Both the position numbers and the translations under genes were made by a program. From Trichaptum fuscoviolaceum (Eukaryota; Basidiomycota; Agaricomycetes; Hymenochaetales; Trichaptaceae), in the NCBI GenBank assembly GCA_910574455.1, contig CAJSYZ010000001.1, forward strand, positions 2,773,424 through 2,837,423: DNA of 64,000 nt. The letters are read 5' to 3'. The notes under the pieces were generated by a model. It was given only the letters and a program-made list of their open reading frames with translations, was not told the DNA's origin and made no database searches. Of the stretch, positions 45,552 to 58,000 are shown piece by piece; positions within the stretch are counted from its first letter, which is position 1; the number at the start of each line of letters is the position of its first letter.

Positions 45552-46951
45552 TTACGACGAAGACGTCATCTTCTCGAGGTATCTATACACTGACGAAAAA
45601 TCCTTCCGTGCCAACTCGGGCTCGTTCTTCACCGCGTCTTCGTAGATTTTCTGCGCTGCGGCGCCCAGCAGCAACGGCGTCTTTGCCGCACTAGCGCTGT
45701 CGGTCGCGAGCCCCATATCCTATTGCCATGGATCGGTCATCAGATGCTCGTCAGTTCCGGAGAGAAAGATAGAAAGAAAGGGATATGAATGGAACCGCCG
45801 GAGACCGCATCGCACCTTGATCATGAGAGCCGTTGCGAAACCACCGTCAAAGTCTCGCTCGCTCGGCGGAGACGCGCCTGGCAACGCCGCGGGGACGGGG
45901 TTGTTGACAGACGAGGACCAGCACGCGCCGGTCGAGCTGTTGATGACCTCCGCAAGGACGTCCGGGCGCACGCCCATGCGCTGGCCGAGCAGCATCGCCT
46001 CCGCCGTGACGATCTGCTCGACGCCGAGCATCAGGTTGTTGCAGATCTTCGCGACGAGCCCGGACCCAGCCGGCCCGCAGTGGATGATCTTGCGCCCCAT
46101 GTGCGCCAGGAGCGGCGACGCGAGCGCGAACGCGTCCCCGGACCCGCCCACGAGGAACGAGAGCGTCCCCGCTTTGGCGCCCGTGACGCCTGCCGGGGCG
46201 GTTGGTCAGCGCGGTCGGGATGTGTGAGTGCAAAAGCTCGCGTACCTCCGGAGACGGGTGCGTCGACCATCTGTGCGCCTGCGGCTATGACTTCTGCGGA
46301 GACGCTACGCGCTACGTTCACATCCAGCGTCGTCGAGTCGATGCAGAGCGTCTCTTTCGCTTGCTCGGCCGGGAGACATCGTAGCGCTGACAGGACACCT
46401 CTGTCTTCGGTAAAGACAGCACGCACGTGCGGCGATGACGGAAGCATCGTTATTATAGTTTTTGATGCATTGACGGCTCTAAGTTAGAAGCAATAAGATT
46501 TAGTCAGGACCGTTTCCCACAGGCTTCCTCTCATGTTACAGTCACCGGCCCTACAGATTGCTCAATGCTAAACCGCAGGAAACAGGACAGCGAAGAGCAC
46601 ACCATCACTGATGAACAAGGCGAAGAGGAAAGCGAGACAGACGTACTCTTCCGGTGTGCTCACGACACGGACGTCGGCTCCAGGGAAGTGTTTCCGGAAG
46701 TTATCCGCGAAGGCGCGAGCAGCCTCAGGAACGGCGTCGCACACGACGAAGGACGCATCCTTGTTCTCTGACAGCGCAAACTGCTTCGAGAACAGGTTGA
46801 ACGCCATCTCTGATCCCATCCGTCCGAGACCCAGGAAGCTGATGCTCTTCGCGCGTGCGAGGGCAGGCGACGCTGCGGCAGAAGCGTACGTCCGGATCCG
46901 GGTCGCGGTCGACCGCTCCAGAGCGCGCAGACAGGCGGCTGGGAAGCGCAT
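45552..46951 (-). CDS. HIBADH: 3-hydroxyisobutyrate dehydrogenase, mitochondrial
   Basis: It oxidises 3-hydroxyisobutyrate to methylmalonate semialdehyde with NAD in valine breakdown. The N-terminus is rich in Arg and Ala (MRFPAACLRALERSTATRI), fitting a mitochondrial presequence. The NAD-binding motif is SISFLGLGRMGSEMAFNL. Substrate- and catalysis-related motifs follow: CIDSTTLDVNVARSV, MVDAPVSGGVTGAKAGTL and GPAGSGLVAKICNNLM with the catalytic Lys. Near the end are ACWSSSVNNPVPAA and DFDGGFATALMIKDMGLA, and the tail is VYRYLEKMTSSS. The first intron joins TPEE to AVNASKTIITML. Length is about 330 residues, as expected. Its promoter region faces the HSP20-like gene across 2 kb. Confidence 0.92.
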
Positions 46952-48158
46952 CGCTGGGAGAATCGCAGGGCAGAAGCGTGTCGACGGCGCAGGAGTGATG
47001 GCGGGTTGTGTTTCGAGATGGCTGTTTGTTTGAAGCTTGAAGGCCTAAAGGGCTTCTGGCTGCCCACTGGGATGCTCGAGTGTTCGCGACCTGACTTGAT
47101 GGGCGAGATCTTCAGGCACGCGTTCGGACGCCTGAGAGCACAGAACCTACTTATGTTTTGACCCGGCTCGAGCGTGTCTGTCTCGCTCGCGTCGACGTTG
47201 AACGTGGTGGTCAGAGAGAAAGAAGTGTCCGCTGTGCGACGGAGGCATCTGAGAGATGTCCATGGTCCGGGTGGTCAGCGGACCTTGCGTTCGTACCAGA
47301 CATGATCGGCGTACCGATAAAAGGCAGCCGTGAGAATATTGGGGCTCGATTTGTCTTCACTCTGTGACGTGTGTGACATGTATACTTGAACGTGGGAACC
47401 ATTGTGACAAGGTATTCTCGGTGCCTTGCTATGATCGGGCGAATCTATGTGGTCTATTCATAGCTCGACATCGCGCATACATCCACTTCCAATACAAATC
47501 CTGCGTCCGCGTCGACGTTCTATAGACAAAGTCCCGGTGCCTGTCGTGCCTCCCCGGAAGAGACGAACGTTTGCGCACAACATTGTGTCACGGCTGCATC
47601 CGCTGATTGGGGAGACTTTGACCTGTGAGGGGCGACGGCGAACAAGCATTTACGGTTGCGCTGTCCGAGGCACTGTCAATGACCGCAGAACGAGGAACAC
47701 TCCGGGACACATGATATCCGATTTGCGAGGGTCGGGCCCACCGCTGAGCGCTCGGGCGGCCCTGGACCGGAGCGCCCTAAGCGCCTGCAAGATGCCCGTT
47801 TTTGGTTATGATACCATGCATATAACCTACGTACGTCGTAAAACCGAATCTGGCCAGACAAATAGTCAGAGTGAATTCGAGCGAACTGATCGCCCACGCT
47901 CTTCCTCCGATGGGCGGCAGCCCGGCCCCTGTACCTTGCGCGAGTGGGTCATGATGCGCTGTTCTTTGTTTTGTGGGCGCGAGGCCGGGAGAATGGAGTG
48001 ACTATTGGTGTGCTGAACATGAGCGAGTGAGTCGTTCATATGTAGTGGGTGTGCGTGCTCGGAGCTCCCGCGAACGTTAACGATGTGCAGTATATATGAA
48101 GTCAGATCTCTCCGTGAATCTACGTACATGTACACGAGATGCACATCTGGAGAAACCG

Positions 48159-48181
48159 GTGAGCTCATGTTTTGAGCTCAC
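48159..48181. repeat. 9-bp perfect inverted repeat with 5-nt loop
   Basis: The arm GTGAGCTCA (48159-48167) is the reverse complement of TGAGCTCAC (48173-48181), with TGTTT between. It lies 851 bp upstream of the HSP20-like start, in a non-coding interval. Confidence 0.6.
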
Positions 48182-48723
48182 ATGCGCGAGCTGCGTGTTT
48201 TCTCCTGCCGTGCGCGGTTTACGCGGGCAAGATTCGACCTCGGGGGATGATGGCGAGCTCACTCAGAGAAATTAGAACAAGCGTACGTATATGTATGTAC
48301 ATACAGGAGGGGGGACCTGACCTGAACATACAGTCAGTAAGTAACGTTATTAATATACAGCAGGACCATATGTCGGTGTCGGCCCCTTATCTACTGTATG
48401 TATCTTTCTCTCTTGATCTTTGTGATCTGACACCGATCACGATCAGCAGGAAGGAAAACTGTGCTGGTCCGCGAGCGCGCACATTTCCTTCAGTTCCCAA
48501 CCGTTTGTCGCGAAATTCGCCACGTAAAGTTGCAGAGGAAAGTATAATAGACACTGTGGGATATCGTGCTTTGAACAGAAACCGATACGGAAAATACTCT
48601 GGAGAAGAAACACATGGTATGTTTTATTTTGTGGTGAAATAAATAATAAAAGTGTGCCGAAAGTGATAGATAAAGTTAAGCGGTGTGCCGTGTGCCAAGT
48701 TGTTCCTGAATCGTGAGAGTCGG

Positions 48724-48879
48724 TTTTCCTCCATATACCTCCTCCCTCTATATCCCGATCTCCGCCTCCCTCACTCTTTCCTTTTCCCTTCCTCCTCCTC
48801 CTCGTTCCTCCCACTTTCTTCCTTCCTCCGTCCAGCCCTTCTTCATTTCTTCCTCTTTTCCTTTCCTTTTCCCCTCCTA
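48724..48879 (+). promoter_or_regulatory. Polypyrimidine tract upstream of the HSP20-like gene
   Basis: About 155 bp is almost entirely C and T on the plus strand, with repeated CCTCCTCCTC and CTTTCCTTTTCC runs, ending about 150 bp before the ATG at 49032. C/T-rich blocks near transcription start sites are typical of highly expressed fungal genes. Confidence 0.6.
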
Positions 48880-49031
48880 ATTCATCCTGGGCCCGCTCTG
48901 CCCCGCGACCGTCGTCGTCGAACACCAAAAGAGAGCCGAGGCGGTGGTGTTGGCGCGCATATACGCACCGCATACGCATACGCACAACGGGAGACACTGA
49001 GCTGCGTGGACGGACGACGACGACGACGACC

Positions 49032-50224
49032 ATGGCCGACTCGCATCCGACGCGCCCGCCGCTTCTGCGCGGAAACACCGTCCCGCTGTACGTGCGCACG
49101 CTGTCGAGCGCGGCGGGCTCCCAGCAGGAGCAGGGGAGGTCACAGGCAGAAATGGCGCTGGCGAACGGCCCGCTCTCCGCGCGCCCAGAGGGATACAAGG
49201 GCTATGGTGCGTCCCCCCCGTAACAAACCCATCGCGCTCTCGTCGAACGATCTTCTGATATTCTCTTCTGGCGAAATTTGTCTTATTTTCTTTCCACAAT
49301 TTACAGCATCACATTGGCAAGCAGGGCAGCAGAGCGGCGCATCCTCGTCCTCATCACCACGCCCCGCGCACTCGTGGCAAATCGGCGGCCTCCCGCCCAC
49401 ACCCCCGCTCTCCACGAGCCCCGGGTCCGCCGAGTCCTCGTACCACGAGGAAGCGTACTTCCCGCCCATGGCGGGCTACGGCTCCGGGCCAAGCTCAGGG
49501 GCGACGCCGACGGGCCCATCCGGCCGCGCACCGTCATACGCATACGCCCAGCTGGCGCAGCAGTCCTACGCGCAGCAGCAGCACTTCTACTCCTCCACAA
49601 AAGCGAAGCCGCCCTCGCCACTCTCCGCGACGTCGTCCTCCTCCGGGTCCGGGTCGTCGATGTGCTCACCGACGGTGTCCGAGCACCCGAGCACGGCGTT
49701 CCAGCTGCTGCGGAGCACGCGCGGGCCCGCGGCGCCCCAGGCGAGCGCGAAGATGCGCATCGACACGACGCCGACGGAGCACATCCTCTCGGCCGCCATC
49801 GGCCCTGGCTTCGACTCCAACTGCATCACCATAGCCGCGCGCAAGGGGAACATCATCGACATCGTGGCCGACAGGTGGGATTGCGAGAAGGACTGTACGT
49901 ATTCGTTATCATTTGTTTTCCTTGTTTTCGTTCTTTCTTCGGTTATCATTTTCAGCTCCCTCTCCACTTTCACTTCTTTCTACTTCTCCCTCGGTTCATG
50001 GTTAGCCGACTCCACGTCGTAAAAAATCACCACTGTGCTTCTTTCCCGCAAGCGGCGCTAACGATCATTTGCGCTCTGGTTTAGGTCATCACGAATGGCA
50101 AGTCCAATTTGACCGCGACGCCGATATGGGCGGCATCCGCGCAAGCTATACGGATGGGGTGCTGAAGGTGACGGTGAAGCGGATTCACAACGCCTACGCA
50201 CGGCCTCCACAGATGAGGTCGTAA
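49032..50224 (+). CDS. HSP20-like protein with alpha-crystallin domain and long disordered N-terminus
   Basis: Exons 49032-49206, 49307-49894 and 50085-50224 encode 300 residues. The first 200 residues are low complexity, rich in Ser, Pro, Gly, Gln and Ala. The last 95 fit an alpha-crystallin domain: MRIDTTPTEHILSAAIGPG, NCITIAARKGNIIDIVADRW, then HHEWQVQFDRDADMGGI and RASYTDGVLKVTVKRI, which has the family's G-V-L-x-V-x-V pattern. Small heat-shock proteins hold unfolded clients as oligomers. The large Ser/Pro-rich N-terminal arm is unusual for a stress chaperone, so it might instead be a regulatory HSP20-like protein. All splice phases fit. Confidence 0.82.
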
Positions 50225-51488
50225 CTCACGCACGAACTCCTCACTCTCCGCTCCCTCTCACCAACCAACCCACATCTTGTCTATAAATCTTACTTGCACG
50301 CCATTGATCATCCTGCTCACACCAGCTCACCTGCGAAGAAGCAGTGGAGTGGACTGTCGGGCCTGGGCGACGGCATTACTCACACCCCAAGCACACCACC
50401 TCCTTGACCCACGCTTGCCACTCATCATCGTCTTCAATCACTCATCTGATCTCATCAAGCGCTATAATTATTTGCTTTCCATTTCCGCTCCTCCTTCCTC
50501 GCTTCCTCTCTTCTCTCGATTTCTTGCACTTTTGCGTATCTTTTCTCTCTTTGTTTTAGCTTTGAACATGCACATGCACATGCACGCGGTACAGAACAAC
50601 AGACTACGTCTCTGTTGACCCCCACCCCTCCCCTCTTTATTGACGGTCGACGGAAAAACAAAACGACAGACACAGTGAGAATGGACGCTTGTATATTGTA
50701 CATTCGGGGCTGGGCAGGCCTTTCCATTCCATGCACGATAAGCCTACGGCGATGTACATAATTAGGTGGACAATAGGATCACTGGGATGGACGAGGGTGG
50801 CTACAGGAACACAGACGGAGGGAGGATTGCGACAATGGACTAGATACGTAGATGCTGGACTGAGTTCGCACCGGTGGGGCGAATGTAATGTGACCATTCA
50901 ACATCGCATTACTCACCCTCTTCCTGTCGCCGTTGGAAATTCAACAAAATTCACCCGGAGATGCGGTGGAGTTGGCTGTAAGGAAATCTGGTGTAGAATT
51001 GTCATGCGTATTCCGGCCGAGCTTGCACGCCTGTCATGCTTCGGCCTTCACGCTCCTCGAGCGTTTCAGCATATACACTTTTGTCGTGATCATCGTGACA
51101 CTCGCTGCGCCTGCCTGATTAGTTGGTCCGATCCTGCGATACGGTCTGTGCCAGTGACAGGTTGATGACATGTGGAAGGAACGCGCAGAAAGCAGACAGA
51201 AAGTAGAAAAGAGAAATGGAACATTGGAATGCGCGGGCCCGGAATGCGGTTTTCCCGATCCTTTTCGTCGGTTGATCGCTGGGATCTCAGTGTGCGCATA
51301 TACTCACCCACCTTACTGCCTTCCACAATCGCTCACCCGCTCGCTCCAAGTCGCCGCCCCACGTATCTCGATCTCCTCGCCGCGTAAAACATAATTGGAA
51401 AGGTGTGCGTTCTTTAGCGTTGTGACGTCTGGGCTCTGTCAACCGTATGTTTCGGTGTTCTTACGTAGACCGGGTCGAACGACGCGAG

Positions 51489-51502
51489 GAATTCCGGAAT
51501 TC
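51489..51502. repeat. 14-bp perfect palindrome GAATTCCGGAATTC
   Basis: The sequence equals its own reverse complement and contains TTCCGGAA, a TTCnnGAA arrangement resembling a minimal heat-shock-factor site. It is far (1.27 kb) downstream of the HSP20-like stop, so a promoter role is unlikely. Confidence 0.6.
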
Positions 51503-52575
51503 TGGACGATCTCCCGGAAAGCACGTCATTTCGGTCGGATGACATCGAGCGATACATTATATAGTCACTCGTCTACTGGCTTTGGTGCATATCTTTTCTC
51601 TCGCGATTCAAATGCTAATCTTTTGTCTGAAATTTCCTCTATCCATGACAGTCAGCAAATGAAATGGCAACGCTCTCAAGCATATTGTATCGTAACTGTA
51701 TCCATCACTTGTTGTCGTCATCGTCATCGTCATCATTGCTGTATTCACTTCCTTGACAATTTTCTTTTTTCGTGAACCCACTTCTTACAAGACATGTGTA
51801 AGGATCAGTCCGGGGCGCGGACGTTCGGAACGAAGTGCTCGGTGTGCATTGACTGCGACGCATCAAGTTCCGAGAAGAAGTTAATGAAAACAAGACGCCA
51901 TGAGGCTTTTTCGTGCTTTAGTACATGTACTAAGAGTGGGGCTTACTTGTTTGTTTAACCTTTAATCTCCATCGTGTAACTAGCAACTTAAAGGGTGGTC
52001 GTGTGCGCATAATACTCGTAATATACCCGGCTTTCCGTCAGCCATTGAGATAATAAGTTCGAGGCCCCGCTTTCATTAATGCTTCCGCCAGTCAAGTTGA
52101 CCCTGTTCTCCCTCTCATGCAGTAGTAGTCTCCTCTCTATATGGCGATCACTAGCGCCGTCCACGACCGTCTACGCACTGTCTCAAATCGTTTAGGACAG
52201 TGGCAAGGTCGACCGTTGCACTGTCGTGCATCGTGTAGGGCAGGACGACAACCAATCTCACAATCCGCGCGGACGATTTAGCTTAGTAGCAGGAAGGATC
52301 TGGAGATGCAGATGCACCTTGAATGCAAGAGGAAAGGCTCGGAAGCTCCGGAGTAATCTCGCACCACGCAAGCTTTAAGAGTGGGAGGAATCAATTTAAT
52401 ACATCCATACATACTTCGGGTCGTCGCTTCTTTCCCGCACATTAAGCATTACTGGGTTCTGGCCAATGAGCTGTACTACAGCGGCTGCCGAACCAGTGGG
52501 GGAGCTGACTCGGGGGTGGGAGGAAGAACAACACCATTTTCCCCGTCTATTGCGATTCTGAAAACCTGGCGCACG

Positions 52576-52591
52576 CACACACACACACACA
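52576..52591 (+). repeat. (CA)8 microsatellite
   Basis: Eight uninterrupted CA dinucleotides in non-coding sequence. Confidence 0.95.
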
Positions 52592-52903
52592 ATTCACAGT
52601 ATGGGCGGTGTGGGAGGAAATAGAAGGAGCAGGTAGGCAGGAAGAAAGACAATATGTTTATTATATACTGAATGATCAAGCCCAGATGTGTGGGGGAAGG
52701 TGATGATACGCTACCTGATGCTCGAACTCTATCAGCATGGAGGTAATCTAATTGGCTAACCAGTTTATTGCCAGTGGTCGATTCGCGCATACACCCACCC
52801 TATTGCAGAAGCAATGCACTCTCTTCCTTCCTGATTTCGATCGATGTGTGCAAGGCGCCTGGAACTTGAGAGGCCTAGCGTATCTGAGATAGAAATCTAC
52901 GTG

Positions 52904-52915
52904 CCCCCCCCCCCC
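52904..52915 (+). repeat. 12-nt C homopolymer
   Basis: Twelve consecutive C residues in non-coding sequence. Length calls in such runs are error-prone in sequencing. Confidence 0.9.
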
Positions 52916-53421
52916 ATTAAAGAACCTGCGATAGCAGAAAGTCTTCCGGGAAGCTTGCTTCTGGCGGGCGCGAAGAGGGGTGAGCACTCACGAGGACCTT
53001 ATTCTAGGTTTGTTCCCTGAGTTCCAGACAGAAGATGTAATCAAACAGATACGCAGACCTGAGCTCGTACCGCGGCACTCAGGCCATCAATCGGTAGCGA
53101 GCACAGTGGCTCTAACCTCTACATAATTGGAGAGAATATCGAGCCCGTGCAAGCAACGATGTCTTAGCAATTGAAGGAGACACGCAGGACCATAGGCTCA
53201 TAGCCCAACGGCTGAAAAAATACAGTATACGCAGATTTATAACGGAGACTAAAAGTCCATCCAGTTTGGAGGTTGATTTGCAACTTCAAACTGTTAAGCA
53301 CTTTCATAGGTACCCTTAACAGAAGATAGCGTTGGGATTTAATTATTTCTTCAATATGAACGATTCAGTATACGTACACTGGCTCAAGTTTTAAGGAACT
53401 AAAATGCCAACTGAGCCCATG

Positions 53422-54734
53422 CTACGCGACTCGGAGATTGCTCTGCTCTTTCATGCTCGCATACAGGCCGTGCTGTTCTCCTATACTATATGTCAAAGTC
53501 ATCTGCTCTAGCATCGTCGGCCCTCCGTCAGGGCTCAACTCTAGCTAAAGAGGGGTTATTGCGTCTCCAGAAGCAGATCGCATTCCAGCTCACCAGAGAG
53601 ATGATGTCTTCTAGCAAATGCGCCTGGCCGACGGTCATGCCCAGCAGACTGACGTAGTTTGCGTTGACGATGTGGACGTGGAAGTGATCTGTAGAATAGT
53701 ATGGGAACACTACCGTCTGGCGGAAAAGGAAGATAGATGCCTTACAGTAGGACGGCTGATAGTGTACATAGAGTCGCAGCTCATCGGCCTGTAGACCCCA
53801 TTTCTCCTGCACGACCCGGCACGCTTCACTGCGGATCTTCTGCAGCATCGGGATATGCGCCTTCTGCAAGTCGCGCAGGCACTGTATGCGGCGGTCCAGT
53901 GCGATCGCCATTAGATACAGGTTGGACGTGTTGATCAGGTCCCATTTCATGTCCGGGAGGATGACGAAGCCCGCTGTCGGCGAGTCGTCTCTGGAAAGGA
54001 TCTTGTCGGCTTCGGAAACTCCGGTGAGGATGTTCTCTACCCTGTCAGAAGGTTACGGTTAGTGTGACGCTGCTGCTAGTGTCCAGGAAGACAGATGCAT
54101 GACGTACCATTGCGTCCGTGAAGGGGGGAACGCCTTGATATATGGTTTCACTATGCGCTTGTATATATCCGGAGTCTCGTTGACCATGATAACTCGCTGG
54201 TTGGAGTACTACGAACGGTATCCGTTTGATAGGCATTGTCTAGACAAAGATTGTCTGCAACAATCTTATCTCATACCTTGCGTATATGCACCTCGGTTGC
54301 GGGACAGATGACGTTTACCTTCACATCAGGAAACTCCGCACTTTTCTTTGTCCAACCGAGGAACCATGAATACTAGATTACGAGAGAAATCTATCGTTAG
54401 CTCTATGTGCATATGAAGCTGGACGCCAAAAATTGTCATCGGAAACCTAACTATGTCAGTTGAGTCGATCAACTTCGTCTCGTCTATGATTCGATTCAGG
54501 TCTGCGGCTGCTGCCTTTGGGAGAGGCATCCTTTCAATTCTGATAATAGCTTGAGATCGAGTGTCTTGAGATGGCCCGGCAGCAGGCAATGTACCAAGTA
54601 ATGCTATGGTGTGTGACGCAGGATCTGGCGAGATGAACGGAATGATCTTTATGAACTCATACACGCGATGAGAGACTCATGCCTTCATTTAAAACTCGTT
54701 CGAAACCGAACTCCTTCAATGCATCGCTAATCAT
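53422..54734 (-). CDS. DCS1: Scavenger mRNA-decapping enzyme DcpS (m7GpppX diphosphatase)
   Basis: The enzyme hydrolyses the cap remnant m7GpppN left after 3'-5' mRNA decay. The start at 54734 reads MISDALKEFGFERVLNE, the usual N-terminal segment. After the second exon come SWFLGWTKKSAEFPDVKV, VICPATEVHIRKYS, ETPDIYKRIVKPYI and DMKWDLINTSNLYLMAIALD. The domain-closing helix (DLQKAHIPMLQKIRSEAC) and the HIT motif YYHFHVHIVNAN, whose His triad includes the nucleophile, are intact. It ends with LGMTVGQAHLLEDIISLLE and a tail LTYSIGEQHGLYASMKEQ. Intron 1 appears to use a GC donor (54682 to 54625), because it exactly restores VLNEDPASHTIALLG. A 40-nt GT-AG intron would instead insert six extra residues. 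Confidence 0.93.
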
Positions 54735-55003
54735 CGAGTTAGCGCGGGATATTGACACTGAGAGTTGGTGGTTTTATGGAAAGGAAGCAATAAGCAACCA
54801 CCTTCACGGTTTCCTTTCTCGTCCCTGCCATCTTTTCGCTGCGAAAATATACGGTAATACACTCGGAGGGGTAGAATGGTTTACGTTGTAAGATAGAACA
54901 AACGACAACATTGATTCATATATGTAGGTCTGACATACTAGGTAGATAAGAGCAAAGAAAGCAGAATCTATAAGCTACACAAAAAATAAAGTTTAGAGAC
55001 AGG

Positions 55004-58000
55004 TCATCGCTTGCTCTTGCCGTTGGCCTTCCCTGTCGGCTTTTTCTTCTTTGGCCGGTCATCATCGTCCGAGTCAGAGTGGGTCTTGCCGGTTTCTAGA
55101 CGTTTTTTATCGGCTGCATTATATGTATGTCAGTGAAATGGACTTCAGATAAGTTGAAAGATCAAAACTGACATTTGGCAGCCTTCTTCTCCAATTCATC
55201 CCAGCTCTCGCCTACGAACATCAGTAACTTGCTTACTCCTTTAGTAATCAGATGTATCTCACCCTCTGATTCATCATCAAAGCTTGAACCACTACCGGAG
55301 TCTTCGCTAGCATCAGATCCATCGAATGCGCTTTCTTCTGCAGAGCTTTCCGAGCTGATGAGTTCTTCAGTGTCAGCCGCGAATTCAGATTCAGTATCTG
55401 AGCCGTCGGCATCGCTGTCATCTTCTCCACCCGTCCCACTCAAGAAAGTCCAGCCACCTTGTTGGAAGAAGTCATAGGGGCTTTCGTTGATTGTTTTCAT
55501 AATAGGCCCCCAATTTAAGTTTACAGGACCCTCGCTAAGAGGTATCTCAACAGAACTATAAAGACGGGTGAATTTATAACAAAAGCAGTTAGTATGGATC
55601 ACTTACTCAAGCCAGTTTTTAACATCATCGAGCTGAACAGTCGGAATGGAGTTGATTTGTAACGGCGGTCGAGTGAAGTCAGAGAAAATGAGAACCATAT
55701 CAAATTGCTTCAAGCCAAATTGGACGCGTTCCAATGAAGCAATTTCAATCTCGCTAAGGGTAACAACAAGGAAAGGAGGGTCTGAGAGGTGCACTAAACA
55801 CTCTGTTGTCGGCTGCAATTTGACATTCGTTCGGAATGGCACTCCCTCGAAGGCTAACTCCCGGAAGGGGATATCAGCCTCTAAAGTGTCGCCCGTCTGC
55901 AAAAAAAAACGTCAAGCATGTAAACGAAGAAGACAAGGACAAAACTCACCGAAGCTGTAGATGCTTCAGCTATCCTTTCTGCAAAGTGTTTGAATTCTTT
56001 GTTAAGAGCCTGCCTGCGCTTCCTCTCTTGCTGCTCAAGCTCAATCTCATCCTCATCTCCATATCTGTATTTTCTCTTCCGGTTGCCCGTTTCATCGAAT
56101 TGTACATCCGATGCTTCTCTGTAAAATTGAATATCCTGCAAAGGTGTTCTCAATATCGCCAAGACTAAATAAAACGATGAGGACAATTACCTTCGCCTTC
56201 TTTTTGCCAACCATGATGGGTGACTTTAAATGCAGGTGGATAATGACTAACAATTCATTATCACAGGGCTGGAAGAAAAGGTGCTTGATGTTGCTGAAAA
56301 GAATATCTGATTTACGCGTCAATAAAACGTATACAGGAATGCGATTGCGTTATACCAATTTTTTGCGAGCCCATGGACAAGTAGCGGAGGCCATTCTGAT
56401 GAATTTCGACCTCACCAGGCAGGCGCTTGCCATCAGTTGCAGGCCGAACGAAGACTTCAGGTAGCTTGTGCGGACGACGACCTTTCATCTCAACAAGAAC
56501 ATCTTGTTCAATGACATCTGCCATTTCCTTCTTTTGCTGCTCTCGTTTATTGACCTCTTTCTTCAACTCCGTAATCTGTCTCTGAATAGTGTCGAAACGA
56601 CTTTCGTCGGATGAACGGTATGTGACGGAGCGGATGAAGGTCGCATCTGGATCTTCAAAGGGCTGTGGGGGTTAAGTCAATCTAAGTCTAAATATTTGAG
56701 TTACTATCTTACTGTATCCTCTTTCTTTCCAGCAACTTGACCAGGGCTCTGGAAGTTGATTCGTAGAAACGTAAATTCACCCTCGTCGGTTTTACTTGCA
56801 TTTTTTATCGTATTGATGTGGAAGGGCACCGCGAACCCATGCACAGGGAGGATTACTGATTGGGCTTTGCGGTCGACGTAAATCTTTTCAGAGTTCAGGT
56901 ACTCTTCTGAAACATAGTAAATAAACCATCTTACCCTCAAATTCTCGACTTCTCTAGGTAAACCAGCCTCGCCTTTATAGCTTTGGAAACGTTTCCAGCC
57001 CTTGCCTTCTTTATTCCCTAAACCTTGCCCCCCTTCCGAGTACTTAGCAAGTCCATCCCTCTGTCTCTGAGCGTGCAACTCTCTCTGATGATCCGCTATG
57101 CGTGCTGCGGTGGTCATGACAACGTCCTCCTGGGCGGAACTGCGGGTCTTGTTCCGTAGGACTTTTCCACCAACAACCTTATTCTTGCTCGCATCGCCAT
57201 TAAGTGGCTTAACCGGGGGTTTCTTGGCTTTACCCTTCGTCTTTTCTTCCTCGTCTGATTGAGAATTGAGAAAGAACAGGACATCCTTTGGCTGTTTTAT
57301 GCAGTCAGTGAGGCATATTCCTTTCTCGTGGTCAATCTTGACAGTATCAATGAGAAGCATCGAGTATCTAGGAAATCATTGATATAGTACAATAGTGAGA
57401 AATATGGTTTTACGCACTTTTTGCCATCCTCTTCGTCTAAATCGGTGAATCCAAGGGAAAGACTAAAGACCATATTCGTCTTGATGGCCCTACCGTTCTT
57501 GGCTGATAGGAGGTACGTGGAATCTCGGAATTCCATTCCCATCTGAATTATGAAGGTTAAAGAAGAGTTGAATTTGCATAGGGAACAGCGCCTACAGCAA
57601 ATCCTATGTTCTTCACAAAGTGCTTTTCCAAATCTGGCTTTTTCTCTTTCACATAGTTCAACGCATGCAAATAGACGTCACGAGCAACCGCGCCGTCTCG
57701 AAGTTTGGACAGTAATTCAGCCTGAAGTGAAACCAGTAGCCCATAGACAGCCTCTTGTTCCTACAAGGATGTGCCGGGAGGTCTGTGATGTGCATATAAT
57801 AGATAAACGAGGAACACTGCTTACCTTTGTAGGATCCACCACAAATGTCCGGCCGACATTAGCACAGTATCCCTTATAACGCATGCCCGTGGCTACGAGG
57901 AGCACACCCTTGTGAGCCATCATATCAGGCGACGACTCAGCGTTCGAACGGATGTCATAACCAGATGACGTCCCTCTGGATTGAATAATAGGCGCATAAC

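Larger units (their letters stand above)
46952..49031. promoter_or_regulatory. Long divergent upstream region (HIBADH and the HSP20-like gene)
   Basis: This 2.08-kb interval has no accepted gene. The plus-strand frame 47447-48001 (184 codons) is open but shows no motif, has Arg-rich irregular composition and was rejected. It contains an inverted repeat at 48159-48181, a short TTCCTGAA heat-shock-like half-pair at 48713-48720 and a C/T-rich tract at 48724-48879. Confidence 0.5.
50225..53421. other. 3.2-kb gene-poor interval between convergent genes
   Basis: It contains the 3' region of the HSP20-like gene, several open frames without motifs (for example 50689-51165, 51395-51775), a perfect 14-bp palindrome (51489-51502), a (CA)8 microsatellite and a 12-C run. 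No protein family could be recognised. A non-coding RNA or a lineage-specific gene cannot be excluded. Confidence 0.5.

Noticed and set aside
45789..46487. A 232-codon plus-strand open frame
   Set aside because: It is antisense to the HIBADH coding sequence, whose motifs are unmistakable. Its length follows from the G/C-rich codon use of the real gene.
47447..48001. A 184-codon plus-strand open frame in the HIBADH-HSP20 interval
   Set aside because: The composition is irregular and Arg/Ser-rich, there is no motif or splice pattern, and it sits in a G/C-rich non-coding stretch where long frames arise by chance.
48713..48720. Heat-shock element upstream of the HSP20-like gene
   Set aside because: Only two units (TTCCTGAA) are present, with no third unit in register, so it is too weak to call a heat-shock element.
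48685..50022. A 445-codon plus-strand open frame running through the HSP20-like gene leader, exon 1 region and exon 2
   Set aside because: Its first codon is not ATG (it reads GTG), the upstream part translates the polypyrimidine tract and exon 1 out of frame, and splicing exon 1 to exon 2 at 49206/49307 gives a consistent protein.
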